A DNA stretch of 64,000 nt from the NCBI GenBank assembly GCA_001465935.1, contig LNKV01000003.1, forward strand, positions 502,363 through 566,362, in the 5' to 3' direction. Made by a program: the position numbers and the translations under genes. The notes beneath the pieces were generated by a model. The model ran no database searches and was not told where the DNA came from. It saw only the letters and a program-made list of their open reading frames with translations. The DNA is from Clarireedia homoeocarpa. Taxonomy: Eukaryota > Ascomycota > Leotiomycetes > Helotiales > Rutstroemiaceae. Positions 32,317 to 44,995 of the stretch are shown in pieces; the first letter of the stretch is position 1; the number at the start of each line of letters is the position of its first letter.

Positions 32317-33490
32317 GTGATCCTCGTAAGTCCGAGATGGACTGAGGAATTTTTGGGGGATGCTGGTTACGGCGAGCTTTGCTGTTGTGCCAACCCAATG
32401 AAAAGCGCAGCGCAGCTTATCGTGGAAGAGATGGAATCAGAAACTAGATGGATACTGGAAGATCAAGATTAATTGACAGCATATCCCTCCATTACCAAGC
32501 CTTGGATAGACTAAATGGATCAAGAATACTTCATCGCCAGCCATGATGTATCTATCTATCTACCACCTAGGCATACCTTCACTGCAACGCACTTTGCTCT
32601 CCTTGGGGTCTGCGTCGATAGTAAGAAGCCCACTGTCAGTACATTACTCAGCATCGTACTCGTTATAAACCATCGCTCCCACCACCATCGCTCCCACCAC
32701 AATTAAAGCTCGATTAACGTGGAAAGCCACACGCACCCTCGGCACATCTGACTATTGCCGCGACCACTAGCCGTCATTAGGCGAAACCCTCATGGCTTTC
32801 CGTGCAAACGAAGGAAGATATTTTCATGAATTTGCACATACCCAATGAGGAGAGAGATATGGGAGCACAGAACCAAACAGCGAACGCGGGGGGAATTTCC
32901 GATATGGGCTTTGATTCCGCGGGCATGTTTGTGCATTTCATAAACAGAGCGGTGGATCAGTGAAGGAATCATACGATCTTTATGAGGGCATAGCAAGAGA
33001 GGCGAAAAGCAGGTTACGAAATTTTCTTTACAGAGGTGCCTGAAGGGGGATGTGATTTTCGTGTGTGTGGGGATGATTCTCAATAGTGGGAAGATGAGGG
33101 TTGTAGTGCCGTAAGAGGAGGGGTGAAGGAGACCTTGGAAAGATTTTCTTCTCGGGTTCATTCGGAGGAGGATTTTGGGAGTATCGTTAGATAGTCATAA
33201 TGATATATCACGGTGTTTTTTTTTATGATTCCAACTTATATGACATAGTAACTTATCTACGTTTCTGGAGTAAATTTCAGCAGTACAGATGTTATCCTTT
33301 TATTCGCCAGTGGGGAGACCAATTGCTTAGCCAATTTCAACTCCCCAATTATAGATGTGTTTGTTTTTGTTTTACTAAATCATATATCTATCTGATTATC
33401 CAAGTAGAGTGTCGATATTGAGAACTTATATGTATTTTGGTTGACATTGATGTTTTGGAGTTGGTCGGTGGATTAATCTCCCAACGAGCA
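32317..33490. other. intergenic
   Basis: Holds a 15-bp tandem duplication (CATCGCTCCCACCAC, about 32671-32700). The ORF at 32790-33161 (-) has no motif. No gene seen. Confidence 0.5.
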
Positions 33491-35310
33491 CTATCTCGAA
33501 TGTTCCAGCTCCACAATCTCCACACCCTTATCATCCTCTAATCCAATCTTCTCATCCGCTGCCCTCCCCAACCTCATATCCTCCTCCTCATACATCTCCG
33601 GCCTCCTCAACTGCGTCGCCACTTTATTCCTATGAATGAACAACCCCGGCTTCGTCTCAAAGAATCTATCGATATCTTCCAAACTTCGATTCGCCGTCTC
33701 CGGATAGAAGAAGTACGTAATCGGTACGAAACTCGCGCAAATCACGGCCCAAATAATCCAGAACCGCCAGCCGAGATTCGCAATCCCTGAAGGCGTCACT
33801 TCCGCAACCATGTAATTCATGATCCAGTTGGTGGCCATGGCGAGCGAGGCGCCTTTGGTGCGCATTTCGAGTGCGTTGATTTCGGTCGGGTAGAGCCAAG
33901 GGACGCCAAGCACGCCCATGCCGAAGGAGGCGAAGAAGGCGAAGAAGAAGGAGACGGCTACGGCGCCGTATTGGTAGCTATGGACGGGGTCGGATTCGGT
34001 GAGTGCGAGGACGATAGTTATTATTACCCAGCAGGTGCAGCAGGCGGCTGCGGAGGTCATCATAACACGGCGGCGGCCGTAGCGTTCGATGACGAAGTAG
34101 GCGAGGACAGCGAAAAGGAGATAGTCGACGGATCCGGCGGCGGCGAGGATTCGTGCTCTAGCGTGGTGTTAGTGTTCGATTAAACTTCAACCTTTCCAGT
34201 TCCCAACCGAGTATTATAGTAGTGCTTACCTTAGTTCGGAGATTCCCAACGCATTAATAAAAACATATGTCATGTAGTAACTGGTGACATTGATACCACT
34301 AATCTGGTTCATTGCCTGCATCCATGCCCCAAGAGCCATCCGTCTAAGGACACCCGAGGGTCCTTTTCCAGACAGTAATTGAAACCACGTATAAGTGTTC
34401 ATGTGCTCCCGATCCAATACATCTTTAATGATATTGAACTGCTGCTTTACCTCTGGGTGATCTACAGTTGCTCCATGGCCCTCCAATGCTGCAAGGACTT
34501 CGTATGCTTCATCGTATTTTCCCTTTCTGATGAGGAGCCGAGGCGAGTCTGGTAAGAAGGGACACAGACACCAGATGACGAGTGTGAAGACTGTTTATCA
34601 TATCAGTCCTTCATCCGTTTGCGAGCAATGATATCTGAGGACACTTACATATCTGAAAGGCTAGGGGAAATCGCCACGCTACGCTTCCTTTAGCGAAAGA
34701 GAAACCCAGCGTAAGCCAATTCGATATCGAAAACCCAGTAATACAATTAGCCATCTGAATGATGACCAACTTTCCACGACTCCTCATCTTGCTAGTTTCA
34801 GCCTGCCAAACACCAGCAGTAGCAGTGTTCATACCAGTGCCAAGCCCGGCAACGATTCTTCCTACCATCATCTGTGGGACGCCAAAACTTGCTGCTTGAA
34901 TAAGCCCACCGATAGCAATTATGGAGCTACCTTCAGTACGCAAAGTCAGTGTTTAGGTATTGGGTGTGCTGTTGCAGGGGAGGAGTGCACCTAAGAGAAG
35001 AACCTGAGGTCGACCAAGGATATCTCCGCTCCAGATTGTGGACAGGGCGCCGAAGAAGCACCCTAGATTGTAGACAGAGGTCATTGTGCCTTGTAGACTG
35101 GTCGATGGGTAGCCCATCGTTTGCAGAAAATCTTCACCCACGAGAACATTTCCGAATACGCCCTGGGTTGATTATCAGTATGTAGGTCTTTTGGATGTGG
35201 AGGATATTCTTTACTTGATCGTATCCATAGAACACTAAAATAGTAGAAGCAGCCACAGATATCCATACTGTTAGTGCATCTCCCGATCCTCCAAGGTATT
35301 TTCGACCCAT
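33491..35310 (-). CDS. MFS sugar porter (hexose/disaccharide transporter-like)
   Basis: Five exons: 35310-35215, 35162-34991, 34930-34649, 34590-34230, 34157-33491, giving 525 residues, normal for the sugar-porter family. Visible signatures: FYGYDQGVFGNVLV in helix 1, GRIVAGLGTGMNTATAGVWQ, PDSPRLLIRKGKYDEA before the central loop, QISGINVTSYYMTYVF in helix 7 (QQxxGxNxxxYY type), ERYGRRR, and the closing PETANRSLEDIDRFF. Twelve membrane segments are expected. The first QQ Gln is replaced (MNQISG). The substrate cannot be read from sequence. It faces an SDR gene divergently across 877 bp. Confidence 0.92.
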
Positions 35311-36187
35311 ATTGAAGAGCTCAAAGGAAAAATGTAGATATTGAGGATGCTATACTGCAATGGGCAGATGATGTACATTAATCGGAACCAGCAAGGCATC
35401 GTGATGACTTTATATATTCCCATCAACACCTCCTGTACATGCAGTCGTGCTGCAACATAAGGACGTAACGCGTCGATCCCTGCCCTGTTAGGGATAACTA
35501 CTTCATAGCCGAAAAGAAGGATGAAATCTCTTGACATGGCCTGACAGTCTATATACTCCACGTAGCTGTCGAAACGAGCCATTAAGATTGCCGTCTCGCG
35601 GAGAATAAGAACGCGGGGTCCCCAGATTCTGGATGTGCTCTGACGATATGTACGCTCGGCATTGTGTTTCCTCGGGGTAGATCCTAACAAGAGCGATCCC
35701 GCTCGGAAAACCTTCCTTTTCTCAAACTCCTCGTCAGACTTCGTTGCCTAATTTGGTATTCCGAAGAGGTTCCTTCCAGGTAGAATATGGGAAGTGACCC
35801 CGCTACGGGTTGTCATGGCCCAATTATGCAGAGCAAAAAGTGGGGGTATTGTGGTGTGGGGTAGCACATCGTGATATTGCTGCCCCTGTCTTCGTCCGGC
35901 TCCTGTGATATGTAGACATGTTTTTATTTTGTCCATTCAACAACAATGTGCACTTCCATCCGTTTTTGTATGTCTCATTTTACTTCTTGCGGACACGTGT
36001 GCATCACGAGCTAGCGAGTATTGGTGACATTGGGTGGCAACATCGGTAGCAAGTAGCCCGAGATCCTCTACCCCTCACGATAATGTCAATAAGTACGTAC
36101 ATAAGGAGTATATGAGGTAAACCGACAGCCATTCGGCACATCAGGCACATAATATTTCTCGCAAACCATGACTACATAACCCGCAAA
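35311..36187. other. divergent intergenic region of sugar porter and SDR
   Basis: Both promoters lie here. Minus-strand ORFs at 35271-35690 and 35748-35936 lack motifs and overlap the transporter's 5' end; I regard them as non-coding. Confidence 0.5.
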
Positions 36188-37149
36188 ATGGCGATGAATG
36201 TTGAATCGAAGACCGCGATAATCACAGGAGCAGGTTCCGGCATCAACTTCTGTTTTGCTGCTTTGTTGCTGAGCAAAGGATGTAATGTGGTCATTGCAGA
36301 TTTGGCCCTACGTCCAGAAGCAGAAGAGCTAGTTCAGAAGTACTCGTCCGGTTCGGAGGGAGCGAAAGCTATATTTCAGAAGACTGATGTGACCGAATGG
36401 AGCCAGTTAGACAAGGTATTTGAAGTCACAAGTAAAAGGTTTGGTGGTGCGGATATCGTATGCCCTGGGGCTGGTGTATACGAGCCGGTGAGTTTGCCCA
36501 AAATCTACGATTTCTGAAGAATTACTGATCTGAGTTTTAGCCGTTCTCAAGCTTCTGGTACCCGCCAGACTCACCTCCATCCGTCGATAAAACATCCGAA
36601 TCAAGATATAAGCTACTCGACATCAACATCACTCATCCAATCCGCACAACGCAGATAGCTATTGCTCATTTCATGAACCGAAATAAGCCAGGAGTGGTCA
36701 TTCATATATCCAGTGTCGCAGGACAAGCCCCATCCTTCTCCACCCCCATGTATGTGGCATCGAAACATGCTATATCAGGATTTGTTCGGTCGCTAGCACG
36801 ACTCGAATTTCCAACTCCCGACATCCCTAAAGTACGTGTCAGTGCCGTTGCACCGGCTCTCATCAAAACCCCTTTGTGGACAGACCATCCGGAGAAAATC
36901 AAACTCATACCCAATGACGAGGATGTAGGTTGGGTAACTCCTGAGTTCGTGGCTGAAGCGATGCTATCACTTATTGAAAAGGAGGAATACCCTGGAGGCA
37001 CCATCTTGGAAGTTGGTAAAAGCTTGAGGAAAGTGACACCTTTCAATGACCCTGGACCAGCCTCGGGTGGAAATTCTGTGAAAAGAGTTGACCAGAAGAC
37101 ACTGGAGTCGGACATATGGGCCTCTCTTGAAACGCAACATAGAAAGTAG
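36188..37149 (+). CDS. short-chain dehydrogenase/reductase (15-hydroxyprostaglandin dehydrogenase-like)
   Basis: Two exons, 36188-36487 and 36541-37149, giving 302 residues. The nucleotide-binding turn is AIITGAGSGINFCFAALL; the third Gly of TGxxxGxG is Asn, as in related fungal proteins. Asp in VVIADLALRPEAEEL suggests NAD preference. The active site is complete: Ser in VIHISSVAG and Y171-x3-K175 in MYVASKHAISG. The C-terminal part (EYPGGTILEVG) is typical of classical SDRs. It oxidises a secondary alcohol or reduces a ketone; the substrate is unknown. Confidence 0.88.
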
Positions 37150-37652
37150 CGTTGATTCTCTTCCGTTTAATCGAACCATGTACTGTCTCGAACTCTCCAG
37201 TGCGTTCAATAAAGGGCATATGGGTAGATTCTATCTCAGCTGTCTTCGTTACAGGTTGAGTCTGTGATAGGAGCTTGTCTAAACATCGGACCCGGCCGTA
37301 GCAAGGCATTTCAGAGATCTCTCCTCTCGAACTGAATTTATTTGACTATAGCGTGTGCCGTTCTCTTGTTCACTACGTTGATAATGTCTATAGTGCAAAA
37401 ATCACTTGCCAGGAGCTTAACAAAAAACACGTTAGGTCAGTGGTGTCGAGCCCAGCATTATTATGTAAGCAGTTTTAGTATTTATCGGGTTAGTCCTTTA
37501 AGTCACTTTCCTTATCGGTTAGGCTTTTTTTTTTATCGTGAACTTTTTTGAACTATTTTTTTTTTTTGCATTACGATAAGCTTCACTTTCGCGGTCAATC
37601 GAGTCAAATTTCAGCCAGTCTTTACTCAAGTTTTGGTTAAGCAGACTTTACG
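37150..37652. other. intergenic, SRP40 promoter
   Basis: T-rich runs near 37525-37566 precede the SRP40 start. No other feature. Confidence 0.5.
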
Positions 37653-39092
37653 ATGGCCGGAAACGCAAATAGACAGAAATTAGGGAAGAGGAGAAACCTT
37701 CCAGGTCAATCACAACCAGATTGGCTCTTTCCTGCCGGTGCTGGTGCAGGTGCGAATCAAACGAAGAATGATAAACAGCATGCAAAAGAGCTTTTGAAAC
37801 GCCGCGATGCTGGCGAGCCTCCTAAAGCGGATCTCCCTTCCCATTTACTCGATGTTGTTGGCTCATTCCTCGATCGAAACGAATTCATGCAAACCAGTCG
37901 AACGTTGAAAACGGAACGTCGCAACAGGAGTGAAGCAGCTGTTGAGGGCAATGGTGATACCACTCCGCTCGAAAAGATCTACAAAGAATGGCAGGCTTTC
38001 AAGGCAGAGGCTGTAGCACCTGCAGCTGAGAAGACCGAGCAAAAGACACCGGAAAAGAAGTCTGCAGCTGCGGACTCTGAAAGCAGCAGTAGCAGTAGCA
38101 GCAGCGAGAGCAGTGACAATAGTGGTTCAAGCAGCGATGGTGAAGGTAGTGATGTTGAGATGGAAGATGCACCGCCTACCAAAAATGTCTCAACGAGAAG
38201 ATATTCTTCTTCATCCTCATCTTCTTCTTCCTCATCCTCCAGCAGTTCCGACAGTGATGCCGACGACGAAGATGATGCGCCCAAAGCAGCCAAGTCGCCA
38301 TCACCGAAGCCAAAACCCAAATCTCTGAAGCGCAAAGCCTCTGTATCAAGCGAATCGTCATCGTCCGACTCTGATTCAAGCTCCGACGACGATGTTCCTA
38401 AGGCAAAGAAAGCCAAGACTGCTGCAGCTTCATCTTCTGGTGATTCCTCATCATCCTCTTCATCATCTGATTCAAGCTCTGATGACGAGGGCTCAGAGTC
38501 TAAAAAGACGAAGGCGACCAAAGCTAGTTCCTCGGATTCTTCCTCCGACTCGTCCTCCGACTCGTCCTCGGATTCTGATTCCGGCTCCGATTCATCAACG
38601 CATTCAATTGCAAAGAACATTCCATTGCCTGAATCTGGTTCAGAGTCTAGCTCTGATTCAAGTTCTGATTCGGACTCTGGGAGTGATTCCAAAAAGGCAA
38701 GAAAGCAGAAGGCCAATGCTGGCTCAGATACCAGTGAAACTTTGTCTGAGGGTTCGAAGAAAGCCAAGTCTTCCGGTTCATCTTCCGATTCGTCAAATGG
38801 CGTAAACACCAAATCGGCCTCTGGAAATCCACCATTGCCGCCAATGCCTCCCGCGAACGCCTTCAAGAAGACCAATGTTCCATTCTCTCGTATTCCGAAG
38901 GACATCAAGGTCGATCCAAGATTGGCAAGTAATGCATATGTGCCATACGATTATGCGGAGAAGGCACACCAAGATTTGATTGTGACAAAGGGCAAAGGGT
39001 TCACTAAGGAAAAGAACAAGAAGAAGCGCGGGAGCTACAGAGGCGGTTATATTGATGTCGAGGGCAAAAAGGGGATCAAATTTGAAGACTAG
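37653..39092 (+). CDS. SRP40: SRP40/Nopp140-type nucleolar protein
   Basis: A single exon of 479 residues. A LisH-like N-terminal helix (DLPSHLLDVVGSFLDRNEF) is followed by about 300 residues of acidic serine runs separated by Lys/Pro-rich basic patches (SPKPKPKSLKRKAS, KAKKAKTAA), the Nopp140 repeat style. The conserved C-terminal SRP40 domain is intact: NVPFSRIPKDIKVDPRLASN, then HQDLIVTKGKGFTKEKNKKK and SYRGGYIDVEGKKGIKF. Nopp140 proteins chaperone snoRNPs and support Pol I work in the nucleolus; the Ser tracts are casein-kinase-2 targets in known members. Codon repeats (TCC/TCA/AGC) make the tract length-variable. Confidence 0.9.
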   Translation: MAGNANRQKLGKRRNLPGQSQPDWLFPAGAGAGANQTKNDKQHAKELLKRRDAGEPPKADLPSHLLDVVGSFLDRNEFMQTSRTLKTERRNRSEAAVEGNGDTTPLEKIYKEWQAFKAEAVAPAAEKTEQKTPEKKSAAADSESSSSSSSSESSDNSGSSSDGEGSDVEMEDAPPTKNVSTRRYSSSSSSSSSSSSSSSDSDADDEDDAPKAAKSPSPKPKPKSLKRKASVSSESSSSDSDSSSDDDVPKAKKAKTAAASSSGDSSSSSSSSDSSSDDEGSESKKTKATKASSSDSSSDSSSDSSSDSDSGSDSSTHSIAKNIPLPESGSESSSDSSSDSDSGSDSKKARKQKANAGSDTSETLSEGSKKAKSSGSSSDSSNGVNTKSASGNPPLPPMPPANAFKKTNVPFSRIPKDIKVDPRLASNAYVPYDYAEKAHQDLIVTKGKGFTKEKNKKKRGSYRGGYIDVEGKKGIKFED

Positions 39093-40317
39093 GAGATACC
39101 AGCATGCCTTGAACCAAAGCGCGATGTGGCCAGTGGCTGTACGAAACATCTGCATACAAGAAGCTCCACATCTTCAGAGGCGGCCAATACTAAATGGGCA
39201 ACAACGGAGCATTAGGCGCATAATTAATTTGGAGGGAGCGTAGCCTACGTGGAGCGCAAAAAGTGCTTTCCTTGTAAATAATAAGTTAGATGGGTAGAAG
39301 AATATCGTTCCAGACATGAAATCGCCTCCGTGTAGGCTATGTGCTCAGACATTGTTCTGGTGTACTCAGCTGCTGATCACCAAGGCACCTTTCGGCTGTC
39401 ACTCAAGGCTTAGTATGAGCGACTTTACGTAGACTTGTTAATGATTCTGGCATAAGATCACTGCCATGAGACCAGATCAACGCTTAATTGATGACGAGAA
39501 CACTGCTGTTCAGTGTTCCAACAAACTTTTCCAAGTTTGGCCACCAGTGCGCTATCTGCCCAATGCCACCCAAGTCCACGTCTAGGCGAAGTACACAAGA
39601 ATGACCCAAATGTTGTGTACGAAGGATACGTATATAGCGAATGATGCCTCAATGCGGTGCGCACTCCGAAAACGGTGAGTATTTTGCCGAACTGGAGAAG
39701 CGCTAGAACTGTTATCACGGAGCAAACGCCCAGCCGGCCAACAGTTGTCTCGTATTGTACCTTCCTCCACGAGGCGTTTGTGGATTTGCCTTGTCTGCAG
39801 CCTTGCATCGCCTTGCTGGGCCTGTTGGACCTGGTTCGTGCAGGTCCCTGACAATCGTCTGCCTCTCGACCTTTGTACGAGCCCAGCTAATAGATAAGCA
39901 AGGTTATTCTGCGTCAGTCACCGATGTTGTCGTTGTCTCGCGTTTAAAACAACCCCAAATTCTCGCATCCTCACATATTTACGTCCACTATTACTACTTC
40001 GCCGAAGGAAGCTTTACGACATTTCGTGTCACCATCTGAGCATAGTTCTATTCCTTGTTTTATTCGTGCTTGGGAGTCTAGCTTCTTTTGTAAGAAATTG
40101 GAGAAGCACAAGATCAACAGCCAATCAGAGTTCGTGCGCAAAAGTGGCTGAGCATATCATCAACTTCAATCGTTCCTCATCTATTATCCTCTTCATTACA
40201 GTCAGGCTCGGATTTGGTTTCTAGATTTCGTAAAGCTGTCGCTCTAGATCAAGATTCACTCAGGCACCATTGGTCCAGAAAACGCTTTTGCGGGGTTAGT
40301 GAACGAGGCTGTATGGC
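39093..40317. other. intergenic 1.2 kb
   Basis: SRP40 3' flank and upstream region of the deaminase. Overlapping ORFs around 39458-39854 (-) and 39755-40039 (+) run through the same DNA in three frames without a family motif, so I call none. Confidence 0.5.
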
Positions 40318-42283
40318 ATGGGCGTCCTGTGCTCTATCCTTAAAGACGGCGAGGAAGCGCCAGGAAGTGGGAGTCAAGAGATCAAGAAGGAAAAACCGCA
40401 TCTCAAAATTTCAAAGATGACTCAATTGAAACACTCTGCAAAATCAGAGGAGCCTTGGCGCCTTGCTATCAGCAAACGAGAGTTTAACTCTCCTGACGAC
40501 TACACCAAGGCTCTAGAGGATCTTCAATTGGCTGAAAAAGAGCGCGCGTTCGACGCCGAGGTTGAAAACGCAGCTACGGAAGTAGAAAGAAGGGCTGCTG
40601 AAATTGTCTCACGTATCAGGAATTATGATCGAGAGCAAGTCTACGGAAAAGCTTTGGATACAAATGGCCAGCCTACCGGAAAGTGCAGACCAGGCGGGCA
40701 CTTTCTGGGTAACCTGGATCTTATCAATCAAACCCATTTGATGAATATCGCAAAGCGCATGCCAAAAGGAGCGCATCTCCACATTCATTTCAATTCTTGT
40801 TTGCCAGCGAAATTCCTTATCCAGCAAGCAAGAAATATTGATGCCATGTACATCCGCAGTACATTACCTTTGACATCCCCCCAGAATTTGGTCGCTTCAC
40901 GTATCTCCTTCATGGTTATGACAGAATCAGAGGCGGCTCCCTTGGCCGATTTGTGGACTGACGACTACCCTTCCAACGCATGGATGTCATATAAGAGGTT
41001 CCAGCAAAAGTTCCACATCGAAGATGCTGGCCGCACCTTACATGGAACTTCTGGTGCTGAGACTTGGCTTGAGGAAAAAATGCTCTTTTCAGAAGAAGAG
41101 ACATATGCTGCATCTCAGACAGCCCGGGGGTATGTTATCTCTTCAATGTAGAGAGCATTTAAACTGACAAGACTAGCATATGGGAGAGATTCAATTACAG
41201 AACTCAAATGATGAAAGGACTTTTCGCCTATGAATCTGCATTCAGAAATTACACGCGAGCATGCGTCAAGGATTTCGTGAAAGACAATATCCAGTATGCT
41301 GAGATCCGACCAAACTTCATGAGCACAAATACTCTGAAGACCGATGACGGTAAAGGATCCATTCGCAACGAGGGTATTATGAAGATCATCAATGACGAAC
41401 TTCGGAATACTATGCTGGAGATCGAAGGGCAGAAGGGCTATTTCGGGGGCATGAAAGTCATATATTGCACACCAAGAATCTTCAAGAAGGAGCAGATCGA
41501 AATTGCCCTCAAGGAGTGCATTTACCTGAAGAAGAAATTTCCAAAGTTATTATGCGGTAAGTCAAGATTACATACAAAATACTGAGGCATTCGTTGATGA
41601 AAAGAAAGGATTTGATCTTGTGGGCGAAGAAGAAATGGGCAATGAGCTCCGACATTTCGTTCCCGAGTTCTTAGCATTTCAGCGAGAATGCAAGGAACAG
41701 CAGCTCGATATACCATTTTTGTTTCATTGTGGGGAAACATTACAAGTGGGCGACAAAACCGATGGGAATCTTTTTGATGCAATCCTACTAAATGCAAAAA
41801 GAATTGGACACGGCTATGCGGTCGCCAGACATCCACTGCTTATGCAGATTTTCAAGGAGAAGAAGATTGCCATCGAATCATGTCCTATCTCCAATGAGAT
41901 CCTCGGACTGACGCCCACCATTGCGGGGCACAACCTACCCATCTTACTTGCCAATGATGTCCCATGTACGATTAATAGTGACAATGCTACATTTTACAGG
42001 TTTGTCTTCCATATCACCAGCGTTTAACGCTTCTTGCTAACTAACTGTCTCAAGATCATCCCTATCACACGATTTCTATCAAACTATGATTGGCTCGGAA
42101 GCCATGTCTCTTTATGGTTGGAAACAACTTGCAATGTGGAGTTTGGAGCACAGCTGTATGGATGATAGCGAGAGGGTGCGGGTTACAGCGGAATGGGCCA
42201 GGCGCTGGGAAGATTTCTGTCAATGGATTGTGGAACATTACGCTTGGGTGGAGACATGGGAGCCAAAGCTCACTCGTCATTGA
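40318..42283 (+). CDS. adenosine deaminase-related protein (ADA2/CECR1/ADGF-like), divergent
   Basis: Four exons: 40318-41129, 41177-41556, 41609-41999, 42055-42283, giving 603 residues. The metallo-amidohydrolase motifs appear in order: AKRMPKGAHLHIHFNSCLP (zinc His pair, about H155/H157), FLFHCGETLQ (HxGE type with Cys), AKRIGHGYAVARHP, AIESCPISNEILGL, and CTINSDNATFYR. In canonical ADA the last is SDDP; here the second Asp is Asn. N-terminal length and LSHDFYQTMIGSEAMSLYGW match the ADGF branch. No signal peptide is visible, unlike secreted animal ADA2. It probably acts on adenosine-like purines, but substrate and activity are uncertain. Confidence 0.88.
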
Positions 42284-43557
42284 CAGCATGATAGAGGTAC
42301 GAAATTATCACGGTTATGAAGCTCACTGTGGACTGTGAGCGGTTCGTACGAGCCTACTTACGCTTGCGAAGAATTTTATGCATGGATTACGAATTATGTT
42401 TTACAAGTTTTCTCTTCTAGATCTGATAAGGCAGGACTTTGGTTGTGAGATGGATTAGGACAATTCTCACAGTAGGTGAGAGATCGATTGGGGCGTTAGG
42501 ATGTTCGTAACTGGAATTTCGAGTGCTTTCGGGACAATTGAGAAACCAGGCCGGGCGGTATTTTTGAATATAAGGAACGACAGTCTCTCTAAGTAATAGC
42601 GATACTTGATTTTTCTCCTTTCCTATAGATGTGTCTATGTCGGTGTGAGGAAAGAGGCTCTGCAAATTGAGGTTCCAGCCCCCATTTTCCATATTGGGTC
42701 GGTTAAACCGGAAGCAGCTGAAAGTTCCCCTCCTAAAATAGCAACAACAACATGGCCGCCTATACAACGAGGTGTAAATTATATTCCCACTTGTCCTCCA
42801 GTCATTCGCAGAAAAAGCACAAAAAGCAAGCATGAAACTCCACGAATGCAGTACACGAATTCAATACAATATCCCCGCCAGTTTATGCACTTCTCATCCA
42901 CCAGTTCCTCGGTAACAATGAATCTAACTTCCGCCTCTTTGGTACTCGCACATTGTATGGCAGATAACCCTACCAACATATTTGTTCTCACATTGCTTTC
43001 CCCAGGCCGCCGGTCCAGGGCTGGCTGTGCAAAAGGTCGGCCGACCGCGAAAAGTTGGATCCACAAATAGGGCTTGTTTTGATTTGAGCTTGAGAGAGGG
43101 AGAGGATCTTGGCGTGAGCAGCGTTCCGACCCGTGCCTCCTCTTTTCTTCTGGGGAGTGATACGTTTTACTCATTTCAGCCGCCCCCAAGATGTGTCACT
43201 GGCTATGCCGGTTTTTAGGTAAAATGGATCCATGGATACGGGGCGGACAGGTCGTTTTGAATTCCACAAAGCGAGAGTTTCGGTGAGTCTCAGTTTGAGT
43301 GTGCCGAGTTTTTGCTTTCTATATATTATCCTCTTCTTCCCAGCGAAGATCCTACAATGCGAGTTTTTCGGTGAGCGTCGATCTTTGCTCTGTGTCACAG
43401 TCTAGGCAGCATCATTCAGCGCATATAAGTACGAAAAGCAGGAGAAAAGCAGGAGAAAAGTTGTATTCAAAAACCCCGCTTGGAAGTTCGCACGCATAGT
43501 TGACGGCTACTCGACAATAGTCTGCGAAGTGAAGGGCAACAAGGACAAATATTCAAC
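42284..43557. other. intergenic 1.3 kb
   Basis: Upstream region of the membrane-protein gene. Contains short repeats AAAAGCAGGAG (about 43435-43460) and CGGTGAG motifs. Overlapping ORFs on both strands (42417-43398) lack motifs. Confidence 0.5.
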
Positions 43558-44995
43558 ATGTTATCAGAATGGTTTCCCGTCGGCAAAGAGTCTCGGTGAG
43601 TTCAGATCATGATTCACCACATCTGCTCTTCTAGTTTGATGTACTAACGGCCACCAAAGCGAAGGATGGAGACTAGACGTCGTATCACTCCTCGCAGTCA
43701 TAGGAGAATCTGCCATGGCCGAACACTCTCAAGCCATGACATCTTCCTGGTTCTGCATGCTTCCTCGAATCATTCCCGCTCCCCAAGTCCTCCTCAAGTC
43801 CGCGCGTCCCTCTCGAATGCCTCAAGTCAATGCCGCCGTAGTAGGAGTTCATAGCGGCGTGTATGTAACATCTCTGAATTACTTTCCGAATATCATACAT
43901 CCGATCGAGGACCTCAAGCCATTCGAGTTCAAAGTTTTTGAAATCAAACACAGGAATAGACCCGTTCCACCTACTCCGACTAATTCGATGGATAATATGA
44001 AGGGCATGTCAGTGGCGGCTAGTGTTGAGAGCGCACAGTTAGAGAAGGGAAACTCAATACCTCCGCCTAAACGGAGGTCTACTCTCGCTAAGTTGACCAG
44101 TAGAGGTACAAATTTGGATAAACTAAAGCCGCATGTACCGGCACATTTGTGGTCTCCTCTCAACTGTCTCTCGGTCATTTCGTGCTTGTTGACTATCGGG
44201 CTTTTTATCTGGGCTGTACTTTCCCATGATGGGACCGCGTGCGTTGCGCTCTTTACCATTTCACTAGCTTCCTCCATCGTCGGCTACGCTTCATACTGGT
44301 CTCCTGTTCTAATGAACCGCAACATGAACTCTGCCGTCCCCAGAGGCGACGTCGTAATCCGTACCCGCGAAGGAGCTTTCATCGTTGTCAAGTGTGACGA
44401 ATACGTTGCTCGGGAACTCTACTTCGGCACCGAAGAATGCAAGTACTACGTTTCCACCGACCCATATCGCATCCTTGTCGGACTCGGTACATTTCTTCTT
44501 ATGGTGTCTGTAGTCCTTCTCGGGAACTGCGATTTCCAAATGCAAGTCGCTATTGGCGTATCCTACATCGTCCTTAACGGCGCCTTCTGGGGCGCCGCTC
44601 TCATCAACAAGGGGAAATTCTGGGATCTTTCTAGCTATGAATATAAAGATATTACATACCCAGATGAGGCCCGCGAAGCGCATTTAGCACAGGATGTCAA
44701 TTCGGCAGAGGGCAAACCTTCGTTCACAAGGACGTTGTGGTATGCAATCCGTGAGACGAAAAAGGTCGGATGGGTGAGAACGAGCGGAGCAGCGCCAAAT
44801 ACACCCCAGTGGCAGGCGTGGCTTGATATGGCTGAGAAGGAGGCCGTGGACGGGAACTTGAGGTGGAATGCTGTGGATCAGAAAGATCGGTTGGTGGGAG
44901 AGACGGACGCTGCGAGTCAAGCTAAAGCTGCGTTTAAGGACACAGCAATTCAGCATGCGCCTGCTATTGAGGTTCCGGCACCGGCTACGGAGTAG
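43558..44995 (+). CDS. fungal integral membrane protein, function unknown
   Basis: Exons 43558-43595 and 43660-44995 join to 457 residues. The start MLSEWFPVGKESREGWRLD is read across the intron. Two hydrophobic pairs are clear: LNCLSVISCLLTIGLFIWAV with FTISLASSIVGYASYW, and ILVGLGTFLLMVSVVLLGNC with VAIGVSYIVLNGAFWGAALI. Between the pairs lies a hydrophilic domain (RGDVVIRTREGAFIVVKCDE) of about 80 residues. N- and C-terminal parts look cytosolic. The arrangement resembles a widely conserved ascomycete protein without assigned function, as far as I recall. Confidence 0.8.

Noticed and set aside
37979..38908. 309-residue minus-strand ORF
   Set aside because: It is the antisense shadow of the SRP40 serine tracts (Glu/Asp/Ser-rich by complement).
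39458..39854. Minus-strand ORFs with a hydrophobic stretch
   Set aside because: Two overlapping frames share the DNA, neither has a family motif and no consistent splice model was found.
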